From the NCBI GenBank assembly GCA_963803295.1, contig CAWDMC010000028.1:372001-436000 (forward strand): a DNA stretch of 64,000 bases. The letters run 5' to 3'. Origin of the DNA: CAWDMC01 sp963803295. Its GTDB lineage: Bacteria > Acidobacteriota > Terriglobia > UBA7540. The notes beneath the pieces were generated by a model. That model ran no database searches, was not told the DNA's origin, and saw nothing but the letters and a program-made list of their open reading frames with translations. Position numbers and translations under genes: made by a program. Positions within the stretch are counted from its first letter, which is position 1, and every line of letters starts with the position of its first letter. This document shows, one piece after another, positions 53,239 to 63,891 of this stretch.

Positions 53239-54837
53239 ATGACTCTGAATGGCCCATCCGGAAGTGTCGCCCCCCGAATTTTGCGCGCAGCCGCTGGAGC
53301 ATGCTTAGCGTTCCACCTATGTTCGTCTGTCGCCGCCGCTCCAGAGTCTCCTGACGAACTGATCCAGAACGTCCAGAAGCTTGTCCAGGCGCACGATTAC
53401 GAGAAGGCGCGGGATGAGTTATCGCGCGGGCTAAACCTGTATCCGAACAACGGGAGTCTATACGGCCTGATGGGCGCACTCGAAGCCAGCGAGGGCCACT
53501 ACGAACCTGCGGAAGCGAACTTCAAGAAGGCCATCGCGATGATTCCCCGCTTCAGTCCGACTTACTTGAACTTGGGACGACTCTACCTAGAAAACGTCAC
53601 GAAGGATCCTGGCGCGGAAATGAAAGCGCTGGACATTTACGAAAAGCTGCTGCGTTTCCGGCCCGAAAACTCCGAAGCCCTTTACCAGAGCGCTTTCTTG
53701 TGGCTTCGGCAGGGGTCATATAAAACGTCGCTCGCGCGGATCTCCAAACTCCCCGCGGCCGAGCAGGAATATCCGCAAGCACTTGCTGTTCGTTGTGCGG
53801 CGTACGGAGCCATCGGCAGACGCGCCGAGGCTTCTGCGGCGGCGGGCCGCCTTCTCGCCAACCCTCAGACCGGTGCAGCGGATATCTATCTGGCGACGCC
53901 CATTCTCGAAACGCATGGAGCGGCAGAAATCGCCGAGAAGCTGCTGCGCACCCAAGCGGAGCAGCGCGAAGGCTCCTATGAATCCTTCTGTGCGCTGGGA
54001 CTATTCTACAAACGACAGAAGGAACTCAGTCAGGCGCGCGACAGCATGGAAAAAGCTGCAAAGTACCGACCTCACGACGTTCCGCTCCTTCTTGATCTCG
54101 CACGTGTTGCCTTCGATCAGAAAGATTGGAAAGGAACGTTCGGCTATCTCGCTCACGCGCGGGAAATACAGCCCCAAAACGCCTCCCTTCATTACTTCTG
54201 GGGGATGGTGTGCCTGGAAGAAAAACTCGTGGAAGAGTCCTTCAAGTCACTTCGGCGCGCGGTGCAACTGGACCCAGAGAATCCCCTCTACAATCTTGCC
54301 ATGGGCTACGTCGCCATCCAGAGAATCGATGCCAGTGAGTCTCTCCCCTATTTTGCGAAGTATAGAAAACTCAGGCCGGAAGATCCTCGCGGCATGCTCG
54401 GCCTGGGCGCCGCCTATGTGGAAAGCTTTGAGATTGAAAAAGGAAAGCCAGATCTGACAAAAGCTGCCCAATACCCAGAGACTGCCGCCGGCGCGCATTA
54501 TTATCTGGCGCGCATCGCTACCAGGAATGGCGACTACCACGACGCCCTGAGAGAGCTGGCGGCCTCACTTCAGGCCAACCCGAACTCGGCTGAGACCTAC
54601 GGCGAGCTGGGATCTACCTACGTCAAACTGAAAGATTATCCTCAGGCGGAGAAGGCGCTACACAAAGCGCTGGAACTGCAGCCCGAGAGCTACACCGCCA
54701 ATCTGAATTTGACAATGTTATACCAGAGAACCAACGATCCTCGCGCTCAGAAGCAGGCCGAACGTTTCCAGCAAATCAAGGAGAAATGGGATAAGAGCCG
54801 GATGGAAATGCTCCGCACAGTCCAGGTGGTGCCGTAG
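53239..54837 (+). CDS. Secreted TPR-repeat protein
   Basis: A 532-residue protein with an N-terminal signal region (APRILRAAAGACLAFHLCSS) and about a dozen tetratricopeptide repeats from residue 45 to 515. Examples are DYEKARDELSRGLNLYPNNG, HYEPAEANFKKAIAMIPRFS, RAEASAAAGRLLANPQTGAA and DYPQAEKALHKALELQPESY. It is a large scaffold, probably periplasmic. It converges with the glycoside-hydrolase-like gene at 54914. Proteins of this build often accompany TonB systems in Acidobacteriota, but no defined role is known. The frame appears intact. Confidence 0.8.
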   Translation: MTLNGPSGSVAPRILRAAAGACLAFHLCSSVAAAPESPDELIQNVQKLVQAHDYEKARDELSRGLNLYPNNGSLYGLMGALEASEGHYEPAEANFKKAIAMIPRFSPTYLNLGRLYLENVTKDPGAEMKALDIYEKLLRFRPENSEALYQSAFLWLRQGSYKTSLARISKLPAAEQEYPQALAVRCAAYGAIGRRAEASAAAGRLLANPQTGAADIYLATPILETHGAAEIAEKLLRTQAEQREGSYESFCALGLFYKRQKELSQARDSMEKAAKYRPHDVPLLLDLARVAFDQKDWKGTFGYLAHAREIQPQNASLHYFWGMVCLEEKLVEESFKSLRRAVQLDPENPLYNLAMGYVAIQRIDASESLPYFAKYRKLRPEDPRGMLGLGAAYVESFEIEKGKPDLTKAAQYPETAAGAHYYLARIATRNGDYHDALRELAASLQANPNSAETYGELGSTYVKLKDYPQAEKALHKALELQPESYTANLNLTMLYQRTNDPRAQKQAERFQQIKEKWDKSRMEMLRTVQVVP

Positions 54838-54913
54838 TTTCGTAGCGCCGGAATCCTGGCGACACGAGATTCACAAGGCGGGCGTTACTTCGAGGGACAC
54901 CAACCGCAGTCGG

Positions 54914-57814
54914 TCAGCGCTTTGCCCAATCGAAAATGTTGTTGGCGAGCGTCGCGGTGAATTTCCGATGGGTCTCGTCTCTAACTTGCCATCGCCCCAA
55001 CTGCAGGAGCGCGATCTTGCCTGAGCCGAGTGATCTCTCGAGAACCAGCGGACAAGTGCGCGGGTCCGCGCGGACCACATAGGCCGGCCCGGGAGGTTCA
55101 TTGAAAAGCCCGCCGTAATCTTTGTTGCTGACCACGGCGTGGGCCAACATCTGCCAGTCAGGCGAAAAAGCGCGCACGCTGTTGGGAATGATTGCGGGCG
55201 CCGGCTTGTCGAGCTTCACTCCTTTGAACGAGCCAATCAGCGGGTTGCCCGTCGAACCAAATTTAAGTTCGATGGATCGCGGATTCCCACGGATCAGCAC
55301 GCGCTCATCGCTTGGGCCATTGAATGTGAGCCCCTCGAGCAGGCCATTGGAATCGAATGCCCGCGCCTGCTCGTCCCAGATGAGCAAGCGGCCCCCGCGC
55401 TCTACCCAGGATTGCAACCTGGCACGATTTGCCTCAACGAACGGATCGGCTAGGCTGTAAATCACGATGAGCCGGGCGCGGTCTATCACCCCAGGCGCGA
55501 TCAGGTAGCTGGACGTCGTCATCCCGCGCATCTTCGCAGCATCCACCACCGCCCAGTGGAATGCGTTCGTCAAATCCGCGAATGGCCCATTCACCCCCAG
55601 GAAAAGCACGTCAGCCTGACCGGCTTTCTGCCGTTCAATCTCGTTGCGGTAGAAGGCGAGTTCACCGTCGAACGCCTTAATCGTGATATCCCAATTCAGA
55701 TACCGGGTCATATCCGTTGCTTGGTGGTATTGGGAACCCGCCTTCTCCGTGAAGCGGCGGTAGTCACTGACGGACTTCTCCAGCGACACCATCATCGCCT
55801 CCAAATCCTCGGGATGATGCTCGCTGTCGTAGCGGCCTTTGGAAATTGCTGCGGCGATCTTGTCGCGATAGAAGCCGGTGATTTCCTGCAAGATCTCGGC
55901 GTCGCCTACAAAGCGCGCAGCCTCATCTTTATTGCTAGTGGCGGTGCGCGCCGCTTCGCGCGCGTGGGTCACGCCCTCAGCGGCAGCCGCCTGGAAAACT
56001 TCGAGTAGTTGCGGTGGTGTCACCAGATGCCGCCGCGCCTCTTCACCGCTGTTCGACGCGAACGACGCAACATAACGCTTCACTGACATGGGTGGCTGCT
56101 TGCCGAGTTCCTCCGTGCTGCCGCCGAATTTCGCTGCATAACGGGCGAGCGTGAGGCGATCGAGCGGACGGCTCAGCGGGTTGTCGAGACCGTTCTGCCG
56201 GTCGGAGTTGAGCATGGCGTCAAGCACCTGCTCGCGCGCTACGATCGTCGGGTCCCAGTTCATGTTGAAGATGGACATCAGGTTCTGCAGGCCGGGCAGG
56301 ACCGGCCCTGTCGTCTCGTAAAAGGCAAGCAGATGCTCGGCGGCTTCGCGCGTGCCGAACTTCTCCTGCAGTTTTCCGATCCAGTACCCCTGTTCTTTGC
56401 CCTCATCACGATCGGGATTCCAGCAGTAGCGGCCAATGGCCTCGATCCAAATCCAGTCGCGGTCGAGCGTCAGCAGCCGGGGCTCGGTCTTGTCCTCGGT
56501 ATACGGCCAGCCCCACGACACCATGGGGTAGGCATGCGTTCCAGCGATCCCCATCTCGCGCCAGTGCTGTACCGTCTCCTGTAGGAATGGGGGAGAGCCC
56601 CAGCGCAGAGGCTTTACGTCGGCGACCTCATGGAGGTTCACAATGTGGTAACGCCCCAACTTGGTCCACGCCTCATTGCGAGGGTCGGGGTGCGGGCTGA
56701 CGATCATCTCCACGTTGTGCTTCATCATGGTGTAAAGGTTCTGATATGCGGGCACCACTATTTCCTTAAACCGGTCGCGGTCAATCGTCCACTCCCGGAC
56801 GATGATGGGTGGCTCCTTGCCGGCGTCTTTGACGCCTGGGATGATGACGTCGCGCACCCATTCTTCCTTCTTCACGTCCAGAGCTTCACCAGCGCAGACT
56901 AGCAGGCCGACGCTGGGATAATTCCTGATGAATTCGCTAATGGCATAGCGCGTATAACTGGCCAGCAATGGCGTGGCTTCTTCATTAGCGATGTGAACAC
57001 CTTCAGCTTTGTGGGCCTCGGCAAAGCTTTTCGAAACGTGGATGTTGTAGAAGTGGAAGATCACCCAGATGCCGCGCTTGTCGGCCTCAGCCGTGAACCA
57101 TCTAAAGTACTCAATATTACGTTGGAGTTCCTGGTTGGAAAGCGATTGGGCCTCGGGGTATTTCGGCAGCTGCAGGAAATATGAGAAAGGATGCCCATTC
57201 CAGAAATAGATGCTGTTGAAGCGATTCTCAACGAGCGTGTCAAGGTAGCGACTCATCAGGGAGCGGTCGAAGAACCATGGAAAATTTTCCGGCGTTACAT
57301 CCCAGTCGTAGTTACCCTGCTTCATCCAAAAGAGATTTGTCCCTCGCAGGCGTAGTTTTGGCCCATCAATGAGATTGATCTGCTTGGGCAGCTTGCCGTC
57401 GCGGCGGATTCGCTCGGCGAGTTCCAGGCAACCGTAGAGGGCGCCCGAGTCGTCGCCGCCCCAAATTGCTATCCGTTCTTTGCCTGGATCGCTCGAGATG
57501 AGAAATGCTTCCGGACCTTTCGGCGTGGTCAGCGGCGTCTTGGCAGGGACGGCCTTTAGCAATGCATCGTCCGGGCCAAAGCCGACCAGAATGGCGCGTT
57601 GCGTAGGGACCGCGGGTTGGATTATTACTGACACCGTTGCGCCCGCTCTGGTCAGCGCGTCCTTCAGCCGCTCACCGCCATAAACCACCCGAGGGGTGGC
57701 CCTAGGCGAGAGAACAATCGTGATTTCCAGAGGCTTGGCGGCCCAGCCAGGAAGATAGGCGACGCCGGCGACAAGAATCATGAGGGCGAGTGACTTTCGG
57801 AAGGGACACATCAC
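54914..57814 (-). CDS. Glycoside-hydrolase-like protein (GH20-like N-domain)
   Basis: The 966-residue protein has a signal peptide (LALMILVAGVAYLPGWAA). It opens with an alpha/beta domain common to GH20/GH67-type enzymes (IWGGDDSGALYGCLELAERI) and continues into a TIM-barrel-like core: NRFNSIYFWNGHPFSYFLQL, RGIWVIFHFYNIHVSKSFAE and VGLLVCAGEALDVKKEEWVR, the last a good place for a catalytic acid. The C-terminal 250 residues (GVNGPFADLTNAFHWAVVDA, GRLLIWDEQARAFDSN) resemble a glutamine-amidotransferase-like domain. It is homologous to the product of the divergent neighbour. It may act on uronic-acid-containing glycans; the exact family is uncertain. Confidence 0.7.
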   Translation of the reverse strand: MMCPFRKSLALMILVAGVAYLPGWAAKPLEITIVLSPRATPRVVYGGERLKDALTRAGATVSVIIQPAVPTQRAILVGFGPDDALLKAVPAKTPLTTPKGPEAFLISSDPGKERIAIWGGDDSGALYGCLELAERIRRDGKLPKQINLIDGPKLRLRGTNLFWMKQGNYDWDVTPENFPWFFDRSLMSRYLDTLVENRFNSIYFWNGHPFSYFLQLPKYPEAQSLSNQELQRNIEYFRWFTAEADKRGIWVIFHFYNIHVSKSFAEAHKAEGVHIANEEATPLLASYTRYAISEFIRNYPSVGLLVCAGEALDVKKEEWVRDVIIPGVKDAGKEPPIIVREWTIDRDRFKEIVVPAYQNLYTMMKHNVEMIVSPHPDPRNEAWTKLGRYHIVNLHEVADVKPLRWGSPPFLQETVQHWREMGIAGTHAYPMVSWGWPYTEDKTEPRLLTLDRDWIWIEAIGRYCWNPDRDEGKEQGYWIGKLQEKFGTREAAEHLLAFYETTGPVLPGLQNLMSIFNMNWDPTIVAREQVLDAMLNSDRQNGLDNPLSRPLDRLTLARYAAKFGGSTEELGKQPPMSVKRYVASFASNSGEEARRHLVTPPQLLEVFQAAAAEGVTHAREAARTATSNKDEAARFVGDAEILQEITGFYRDKIAAAISKGRYDSEHHPEDLEAMMVSLEKSVSDYRRFTEKAGSQYHQATDMTRYLNWDITIKAFDGELAFYRNEIERQKAGQADVLFLGVNGPFADLTNAFHWAVVDAAKMRGMTTSSYLIAPGVIDRARLIVIYSLADPFVEANRARLQSWVERGGRLLIWDEQARAFDSNGLLEGLTFNGPSDERVLIRGNPRSIELKFGSTGNPLIGSFKGVKLDKPAPAIIPNSVRAFSPDWQMLAHAVVSNKDYGGLFNEPPGPAYVVRADPRTCPLVLERSLGSGKIALLQLGRWQVRDETHRKFTATLANNIFDWAKR

Positions 57815-57998
57815 GGCTTCCTCCAGGAAAAACGTTGGCGGTAGGGACGGATATCAAACGAGAGCGAGAGAGTCAAGAAATTTTCCATTAAATTCTGCGT
57901 GAGTTTTCCAAATGATCTGCAAGCTTCCCGCCCTAGCCGAAAGGAAGTAGCATTGCTCCCTGGTTGTGCGAGCCGATTTAATGAACCAAGCTATAGGT

Positions 57999-58032
57999 CA
58001 TACAAAATCTGATATCAATCTATTTTTGTATG
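57999..58032. promoter_or_regulatory. Palindrome with TGATATCA core between divergent hydrolase genes
   Basis: An inverted repeat with arms CATACAAAA and TTTTGTATG encloses TGATATCA. It lies in the 454-base shared upstream region of the two divergent hydrolase genes. The same 8-base core occurs 54 bases before the LacI-family gene. It is a good candidate operator (inference). Confidence 0.5.
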
Positions 58033-58268
58033 TGTTAAGAGGATTAGACGACATGAATTGCTAAAAGCAACCTTAGCATAACGTCGCGCGGCCTTTATGC
58101 TGCGCCTGCATTTGGCCTTATGGCCTCGCCCTGAAGTTTCAGGGAGGAATCACTCTGTGAGCTGGCCGCTCCCGAAATCTACGATTCGGCAGCCCGACCC
58201 GAACTTTCGCCCGCCGTGGCATCTTTTAGGCGGTTGACTTCGGACCGCCCACATCTCAAGGGGGAAAC

Positions 58269-61177
58269 ATGCGCTCTCGAGGTTAACCCGCCGTCTTTGG
58301 ACTGGAACCCTAGCGCTCAGTCTTTCAGCCAGCCCCCTGTTCGGGGGAGGATCCGTTCGTGTCAAGGAGGGAGGCGCTGACCCTCTGGTCAACTTCGGTG
58401 TGGCAGAGCTGCGAGCGGCGCTTAACCTGATCGGCGATGCTCCGGAGATCGCTCTCACAATCACCCAGGGTAAGCCCGAGAGTTTCTCAGTCCACCGTTC
58501 GGGAAACGCCATTACGATTGAGGGCGGAGACGCCAAGGGCGTGACGTACGGTGCTCTGGACGTTGCCGAGAAACTGGCGATCGCAGGTGACCTCTCGACC
58601 ATCCGTGACGAAGCCCAATCGCCACGCCTGCCTGTCCGGGCGCTGAAGTTCAACATCCCGCTGATCGGTACGACGTACCTTTCAGAGGAAGATTTACAAC
58701 ACAACCAATGGTTCTGGGACCTCAATTACTGGCAAGCGTTCCTCGACATGGCGGCGCGCAACCGCTACAACTGCATCTCGTTCTGGAGTGCGCATCCCTA
58801 CGATCGAATGGTGCGCATTGCCAAGTATCCCGAGGCGAGTTCCCTGCCCGCGGCCGAACTGGACAAAAATATCCAGTTTTTCCAGAAACTCTTCCGCATG
58901 GTGCGTGAGCGCGGCCTCGATCCCTATCTCATCACCTGGAACATTCACAACTCACCCGCGTTCGCCAAGGCGCACAACATTGCGGAAGGCAACGTGGACA
59001 GCGAACTGGTGCGCGACTACCAGCGCGAGTGCATCAAGTCGCTGCTCGCCACCTATCCCGATCTGATCGGACTGGGCACGACGCAGGGTGAGCGCATGGA
59101 TGTGATCCCGGAAAATCATCGCGCGGCGTGGATCTCCGATGTGTACTTCCGCGCCATCCGCGAGTCGGGACGGCGGAACGTGCCGTTCGTGCTGCGCTAC
59201 TGGGGAGGAACCCCTGCTGCGACCGAACAGGCCGCGGCCGCGTATGATCTCGGCCCTATGTATCTCGACATCAAGTACAACGGCGAGCACATGTATTCCT
59301 CGACGCGTTATCACGTCGAAGATGCGGCGTGGCTCGGGCAACCGCACCACTACAAGCTGCTCTGGCACCTGCGCAATGACGACATTTACATCCTGCGATG
59401 GGGGAATCCCACTTGGGTTTCGCAACTTCTTCGTAATCTGGCGACGACGGACACGGTGGGTTTCACTGAAGGGTCAGAAATCGATGTGCCGGGCATAGAC
59501 CGAATTCATACTTCTGAAGCCAGCAACCATCTAAACTGGAAATACAAGTTTGAAAAAATGTGGTTTCGCTTCGCGCTGTGGGGGCGGCTCGGCTACAACC
59601 CCGACCTGCCGGAAGAGTTGTGGAGATCATATTTTCGCCTTCACTTCGGCGTGGCCGGTGACGCAATGTATCAAGCCACCGTCGCCGCGGGTACGATCGC
59701 GCCCACTATCACTTCGTACCACTGGAACTACATGAACGGCGACTGGTATCCCGAAGGCTCGATCGGCTCGTGGAACACCGCCTACGAGCAGCCGCGAATG
59801 AACTACCGACGCAATGAGATGTTCCACCGGATTGATACTTATATCTTCAACACCACCGTCGACTCATCGCTCGAAGATCCCTTGAGTTATGTTGCCCGCA
59901 CGATGGCGGGGGGCGACGCACCGCCGGATGCGAAATCGCCGCTCGACGTCGCGAAGGAACTGGAGGATGCGGGGCGAGCGGCTCTTGCAGCTTGGGGAAT
60001 TCCTAATCCCAGGGGCAGCGCATCGAAGGAATTCATCTGCGCCCGGCTCGACAACGAAGCTTATGGTCACCTCGGTCTTTACTATGCAGCGAAGCTGCGC
60101 GGGGCCATCGCTCTCGGGCAATTCCTCTTTTCGGGTGATGCTGTCCACCAAACGCAGGCGGTCGAGCGTTTGCGCGAGGCGCTGGACGAATGGAAGGCGC
60201 TGGCTGCCGTCACCAAGAGTCACTACATGACGCACGAAGTGTGGCTTTTTGGGCAATTCAACTGGAAGATGTACACACCGGACGTGGAGCGCGACATCGA
60301 GATCGCTCAACAAGCCAAGCCCTTCGAGCATATGGCGCAGGCGTGGCAGGTGGCACGCGGTGACGGCACGCCGCCGTGGAACGATTTCGAAAGCATCTGT
60401 TATTCGCCCTTCGACCGCGCCGGTTTGCACGAGTGGCTCATCTACTTCGACACGCAGTACAATGCGGCACGGCTTGGCAAGATTCTGCCTGAGGCGGGCA
60501 CAGCGCTCCGTTGGAAACCGCGAATTGCTCTTTCGCCCGACGCAGGCGGCGTCGTGGAGATCGCAGGCGAACCCGCAGCAAAAGTCACAGTCGCGGGCCG
60601 GGCGGTAATACCGTCACGCCTGGAGGTCCAGCGCAGCTATCAAACGTTTGACCTCGGCAAGGGAGGCGAAGTCGAAATCGTCGCAAAACTCGGCGCCGTG
60701 CCCTTCTTCAGTAGAGTTGCGGAGGGCAGGCGGCCCATTCTCGACGCCAGTGCGAAGTCAGCGCAGAGCATTCATTTGCCGCTGCAGGGCACACCTTCGG
60801 GGACGCTCATCGTACCGGCGAATTACAGTCCGCCCGAGAGCCACATCGGTGTTTCCGACGAACTTGCGGACGCGGGGACGGCGCTCTACAACTTCCGCGC
60901 GACGCAAGCGGGGTTCTACCGAGTGTCGTGCCTGGTAAGCACCACCGCGGCAGGCAAGAATCATTTCAGTTATACGGTGGACGACTGGAACGGGCATGGC
61001 CTCGGCATGGCGCCGCCCGCTGGCAAAACGTGGCGGTGGGTCGCCGCGTCACAGGCGCTGGCCCTCGGCGCAGGCGAACACACCGTCCGATTCCGGTTCG
61101 ACCGGCCTGGAGTTGAGTTGAAGCGGGTGCGCGTTGCGGCGGAACCACTGCCTCGCGGAGGCACCCAGGCCGAATAA
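58269..61177 (+). CDS. Glycoside-hydrolase-like protein, 5' frameshift
   Basis: The long open frame (about 925 residues from a GTG at 58400) is a homologue of the divergent neighbour: NAITIEGGDAKGVTYGALDV, then NRYNCISFWSAHPYDRMVRI, GLDPYLITWNIHNSPAFAKA and LIGLGTTQGERMDVIPENHR. The natural start is probably the ATG at 58269, preceded by AAGGGGG. It gives MRSRG and stops. Reading one base later, LTRRLWTGTLALSLSASPLF continues without break into the main frame, so one base has been lost near 58284 and the signal peptide is out of frame. It ends with a beta-sandwich-like tail (HFSYTVDDWNGHGLGM). Function as for its neighbour. Confidence 0.7.
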
Positions 61178-61190
61178 GGTAAGCATATGA

Positions 61191-61216
61191 ATTGTCATGC
61201 TGAGCGAAGCATCCTG
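61191..61216. repeat. Dispersed repeat-like sequence
   Basis: The sequence TGTCATGCTGAGCGAAGCAT at 61194-61213 is the well-known widely dispersed intergenic repeat motif of many Acidobacteriota and other genomes. A related palindromic type (GATTCCCGCTTGCGTGGGAA) is at 62612-62631. Both lie outside genes. Confidence 0.45.
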
Positions 61217-61324
61217 GCCTGCGCCCAATCAAGTAAATGCAGAGGTTCTTCATCGTCGGCAAGCTGGCGGACTTCTGCGGATGGTAGAACGAATGCGCTC
61301 TCTCGGTAAGCTGAACAGATTCCT

Positions 61325-62596
61325 ATGAAACCCATCAAGAATCTTCGCTGGTGGATTACGGGGCTACTATTCCTGGCTACGGCCATCAATTACATCGACC
61401 GGCAGACGCTTTCAGTGCTGGCACCACTGCTGCGTGAGAAATTCAGCATGAGCAACACGGACTACTCCGCTGTGCTCACCGCCTTCATGCTGGCTTACGC
61501 TGTAATGCAGAGCGGCTTCGGCAGGATCATGGACCGGCTGGGACAAAGCGGGGCTTCTCGTTGGCCATCGTCTGGTGGTCTGTGGCGGCCATCCTGCATG
61601 CATTTTCCAATTCGGCGATGCAATTCGGCTTCTGCCGATTTCTCCTGGGGGCGGGCGAAGCGGGTAACTGGCCGGGTGGCGTCAAGACCGTAGCCGAATG
61701 GGTTCCGGCCAGGTCGCGCGCCCTCGCCATCGGCTTTTTCAACAGTGGATCGAGCCGGGGAGCGGTAACTGCGCCGCCCGCAGTTGCCTGGATTACGCTG
61801 CAATGGGGGCTGGCGTGCCGCGTTCGTGTTCACAGGACTGCTCGGCTTTCTGTGGTTTGCCGCCTGGGCGGCTTGTACCACCTGCCCCAGAACCACCCGC
61901 GAATTTCTCGAACTGAAATGGAACTGATGCCTGGTGGCGAGTCGACTCTGCCTGATTCCGTCTCGTCCGCCGCCGCGCATGGCAAACGCTGGCTGGCGTT
62001 GCTCGGTCACGGGCAAGTCTGGGCTCTAGTGCTTTCGCGGTTGTTGGCCGACCCGGTCTGGTGGTTTTACGTCTTCTGGCTGCCCGAGTATCTGACACGC
62101 GAGCGCCACTTTAATCTCCAGATATCGGCTACTTTTGCTGGATCCCCTTCCTCACCGGAGGTCTGGGCAACTTTGTAGGAGGGTGGCTCTCCGGCCATCT
62201 GATTCGGCGCAGCCGGCCCGTGCTCAAATCGCGCGGCGTCGTCATGTTCCTGAGCGCTGCGACAATGCTTGCGCGAATTCCCGCCGTGCTCACCCGTGAT
62301 TCCTACGTGTCACTCGCGCTCATCAGCCTTGCAACGTTTGCGTACTCTTGTTGGGCGGTGAATATTCTCACCTTGCCCGCCGATCTCTTTCCGAACGCCT
62401 GCGTGGCGTCCGTCTCCGGCCTAGCGGAACCGGCGGCGCCTCAGGGGAAATGGCTTTTACCCTCCTGGTCGGATATCTGCTCGACCGCTTTTCTTACCTT
62501 CCCTGGTTTGTTGCGGCGGGATTGATGCCCCTTATCGCCGCCAGCATCATCTTCTGGGGTATCCGACCAGGGCCGGTCCGGGAGAAGACAACTTAG
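61325..62596 (+). pseudogene. Hexuronate-type MFS transporter, multiply frameshifted
   Basis: About 420 codons in shifting frames match a major-facilitator transporter of the anion:cation symporter (hexuronate) group. The start reads LRWWITGLLFLATAINYIDR with QTLSVLAPLL. Then LAIVWWSVAAILHAFSNSAM and RFLLGAGEAGNWPGGVKTVA appear in the next frame, later WWFYVFWLPEYLTRERHFN, then GVVMFLSAATMLARIPAVLT. A final frame has GASGEMAFTLLVGYLLDRFS. I count at least five frame changes (near 61545, 61808, 61865, 62130 and 62420). It follows the hydrolase gene and would import the released uronates. As written it is dead. Confidence 0.8.
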
Positions 62597-62611
62597 CTTG
62601 GTGGTCAACGA

Positions 62612-62631
62612 TGGATTCCCGCTTGCGTGGG
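62612..62631. repeat. Palindromic dispersed repeat
   Basis: GATTCCCGCTTGCGTGGGAA forms a short palindrome (TTCCCGC / GCGTGGGAA, imperfect) of the dispersed REP type. It sits just after the MFS pseudogene and could act as a transcription stop signal. Confidence 0.4.
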
Positions 62632-62875
62632 AATGAGGGCCTTCGGAGCCGCCGTTTTGTCCGAAATAGTGCCTGCGGTGAACGATTCAACGGGGTCGAC
62701 GATGGTAGATCGCCACTACGGGTGCCGGTGAAGCCCGGCACAACGTCACCCGCGGCAACTGGTCCTCTCTGCCATGAAAATTGCAGCGGCGGTCTCGGGT
62801 TTTCAAGGTCTTAGGCCAGTAGCCACCTGGTCCAGCGTGACGCGATAGCCCAGGCGTTATAGGCGACGGACCACG

Positions 62876-63234
62876 TTATGCTTCAGGTGGTTGTTGGTTC
62901 AAGCGATCGAGATAATCGAGATACAGGTCGCCGAGAGCGTTGTACGAGACTTGGTCAGACAGCATGTAGTAGTTCCAAAACCCGTTGCAACTCGGGAATC
63001 TTGGTGCGCAGACGTCCTTTGGCCATTGCCGCCATTTTTTCGGGTTCGATTCCCCTTCCGCCAAAGCCCGCATCATCTGCATCCCCGAGACCCTGAACAC
63101 GTCACTGGCCACACCGGCCAGCTCGATATTGGCCGTTTCCAGCACCTCCACAACCCGGTTACGCTCCGCGCTCCGGCTCTCCACCAGCGCGGGTACTCTC
63201 GGCTGCGCAGCAGCGCGGCTGTGAAGAGATTTTC
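62876..63234 (-). mobile_element. IS110-family transposase remnant
   Basis: The frame reads LVESRSAERNRVVEVLETAN, then IELAGVASDVFRVSGMQMMR and ALAEGESNPKKW, which matches the central-to-C-terminal part of IS110-family transposases (coiled coil, then the helix-hairpin-helix-like SGM segment with the catalytic Ser in VSGM). The final LDYLDRLNQQ is also typical. The DEDD N-terminal domain is absent and the C-terminal part is shortened. Inactive remnant. Confidence 0.65.
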
Positions 63235-63891
63235 AGATTTTCACAATGGCCGACCTTCTAGCGGGAGTAATGAGTAAGTATTGGCCATCGCGGGACAGAG
63301 AAGCCGGACATTCGGGCCAGTATACTTTAACTTTTGCAATCCACTCTGCTATCGTCTGCCGGAACCTTGAGCAGCGGGAAGTATATCGCCTGGAGCTATG
63401 ATCTACAAGGAGCAATTAATCGTTTCATACATGGCCGAAAGCAAGCCAAAAATGGATAACCGGAACTTGTTCCGACCCGGCGACCTAGCCGCAGGCGCAA
63501 TGTCCGCATCACATTGATCCTAAGGAGGAATTAAGGTATTTGGAGAGCTGGTCTTTGATCTCGATCTGACTACCGCATTGAGTCCTAGGGGAGGTTCTAT
63601 GATCTAATAATCGTTTAATACAGGATTGACAAGAGCTTGTGGTAAGTGATACACCCAGCTTGGAACCAAAATGGAGCCCCGGAGCACAAGCCGCATTCGT
63701 CCGAAATCCTGGTGAGATCGACTCATGCTTCGCCTGCGGGATCCGGGATCTCCTTCAATGAGGTGGGTTCGGTCAGGCTAGCGGCGAGATCAAGAGTTAT
63801 CTAATCGTTATTTTGGCCAAAACGGGATTCTGATATCATGATCTCATCGGGATATAAGCATTACCCAAAATCCAGGTTCATTGAGGCGCGC
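63235..63891. other. Upstream region of LacI-family gene
   Basis: No supported gene. It contains AT-rich stretches with two similar short sequences (CTAATAATCGTTTAAT, CTAATCGTTATTTTGG) and the TGATATCA palindrome at 63831-63838, which together probably form the promoter and operator region of the LacI-type gene. Confidence 0.4.
63831..63838. promoter_or_regulatory. TGATATCA palindrome before the LacI-type gene
   Basis: An 8-base perfect palindrome 54 bases before the regulator start, shared with the operator candidate at 57999-58032. Autoregulation is inferred. Confidence 0.35.

Noticed and set aside
63233..63415. A 60-codon minus-strand gene beside the IS110 remnant
   Set aside because: Too short, with no recognisable features or ribosome-binding site; probably chance.
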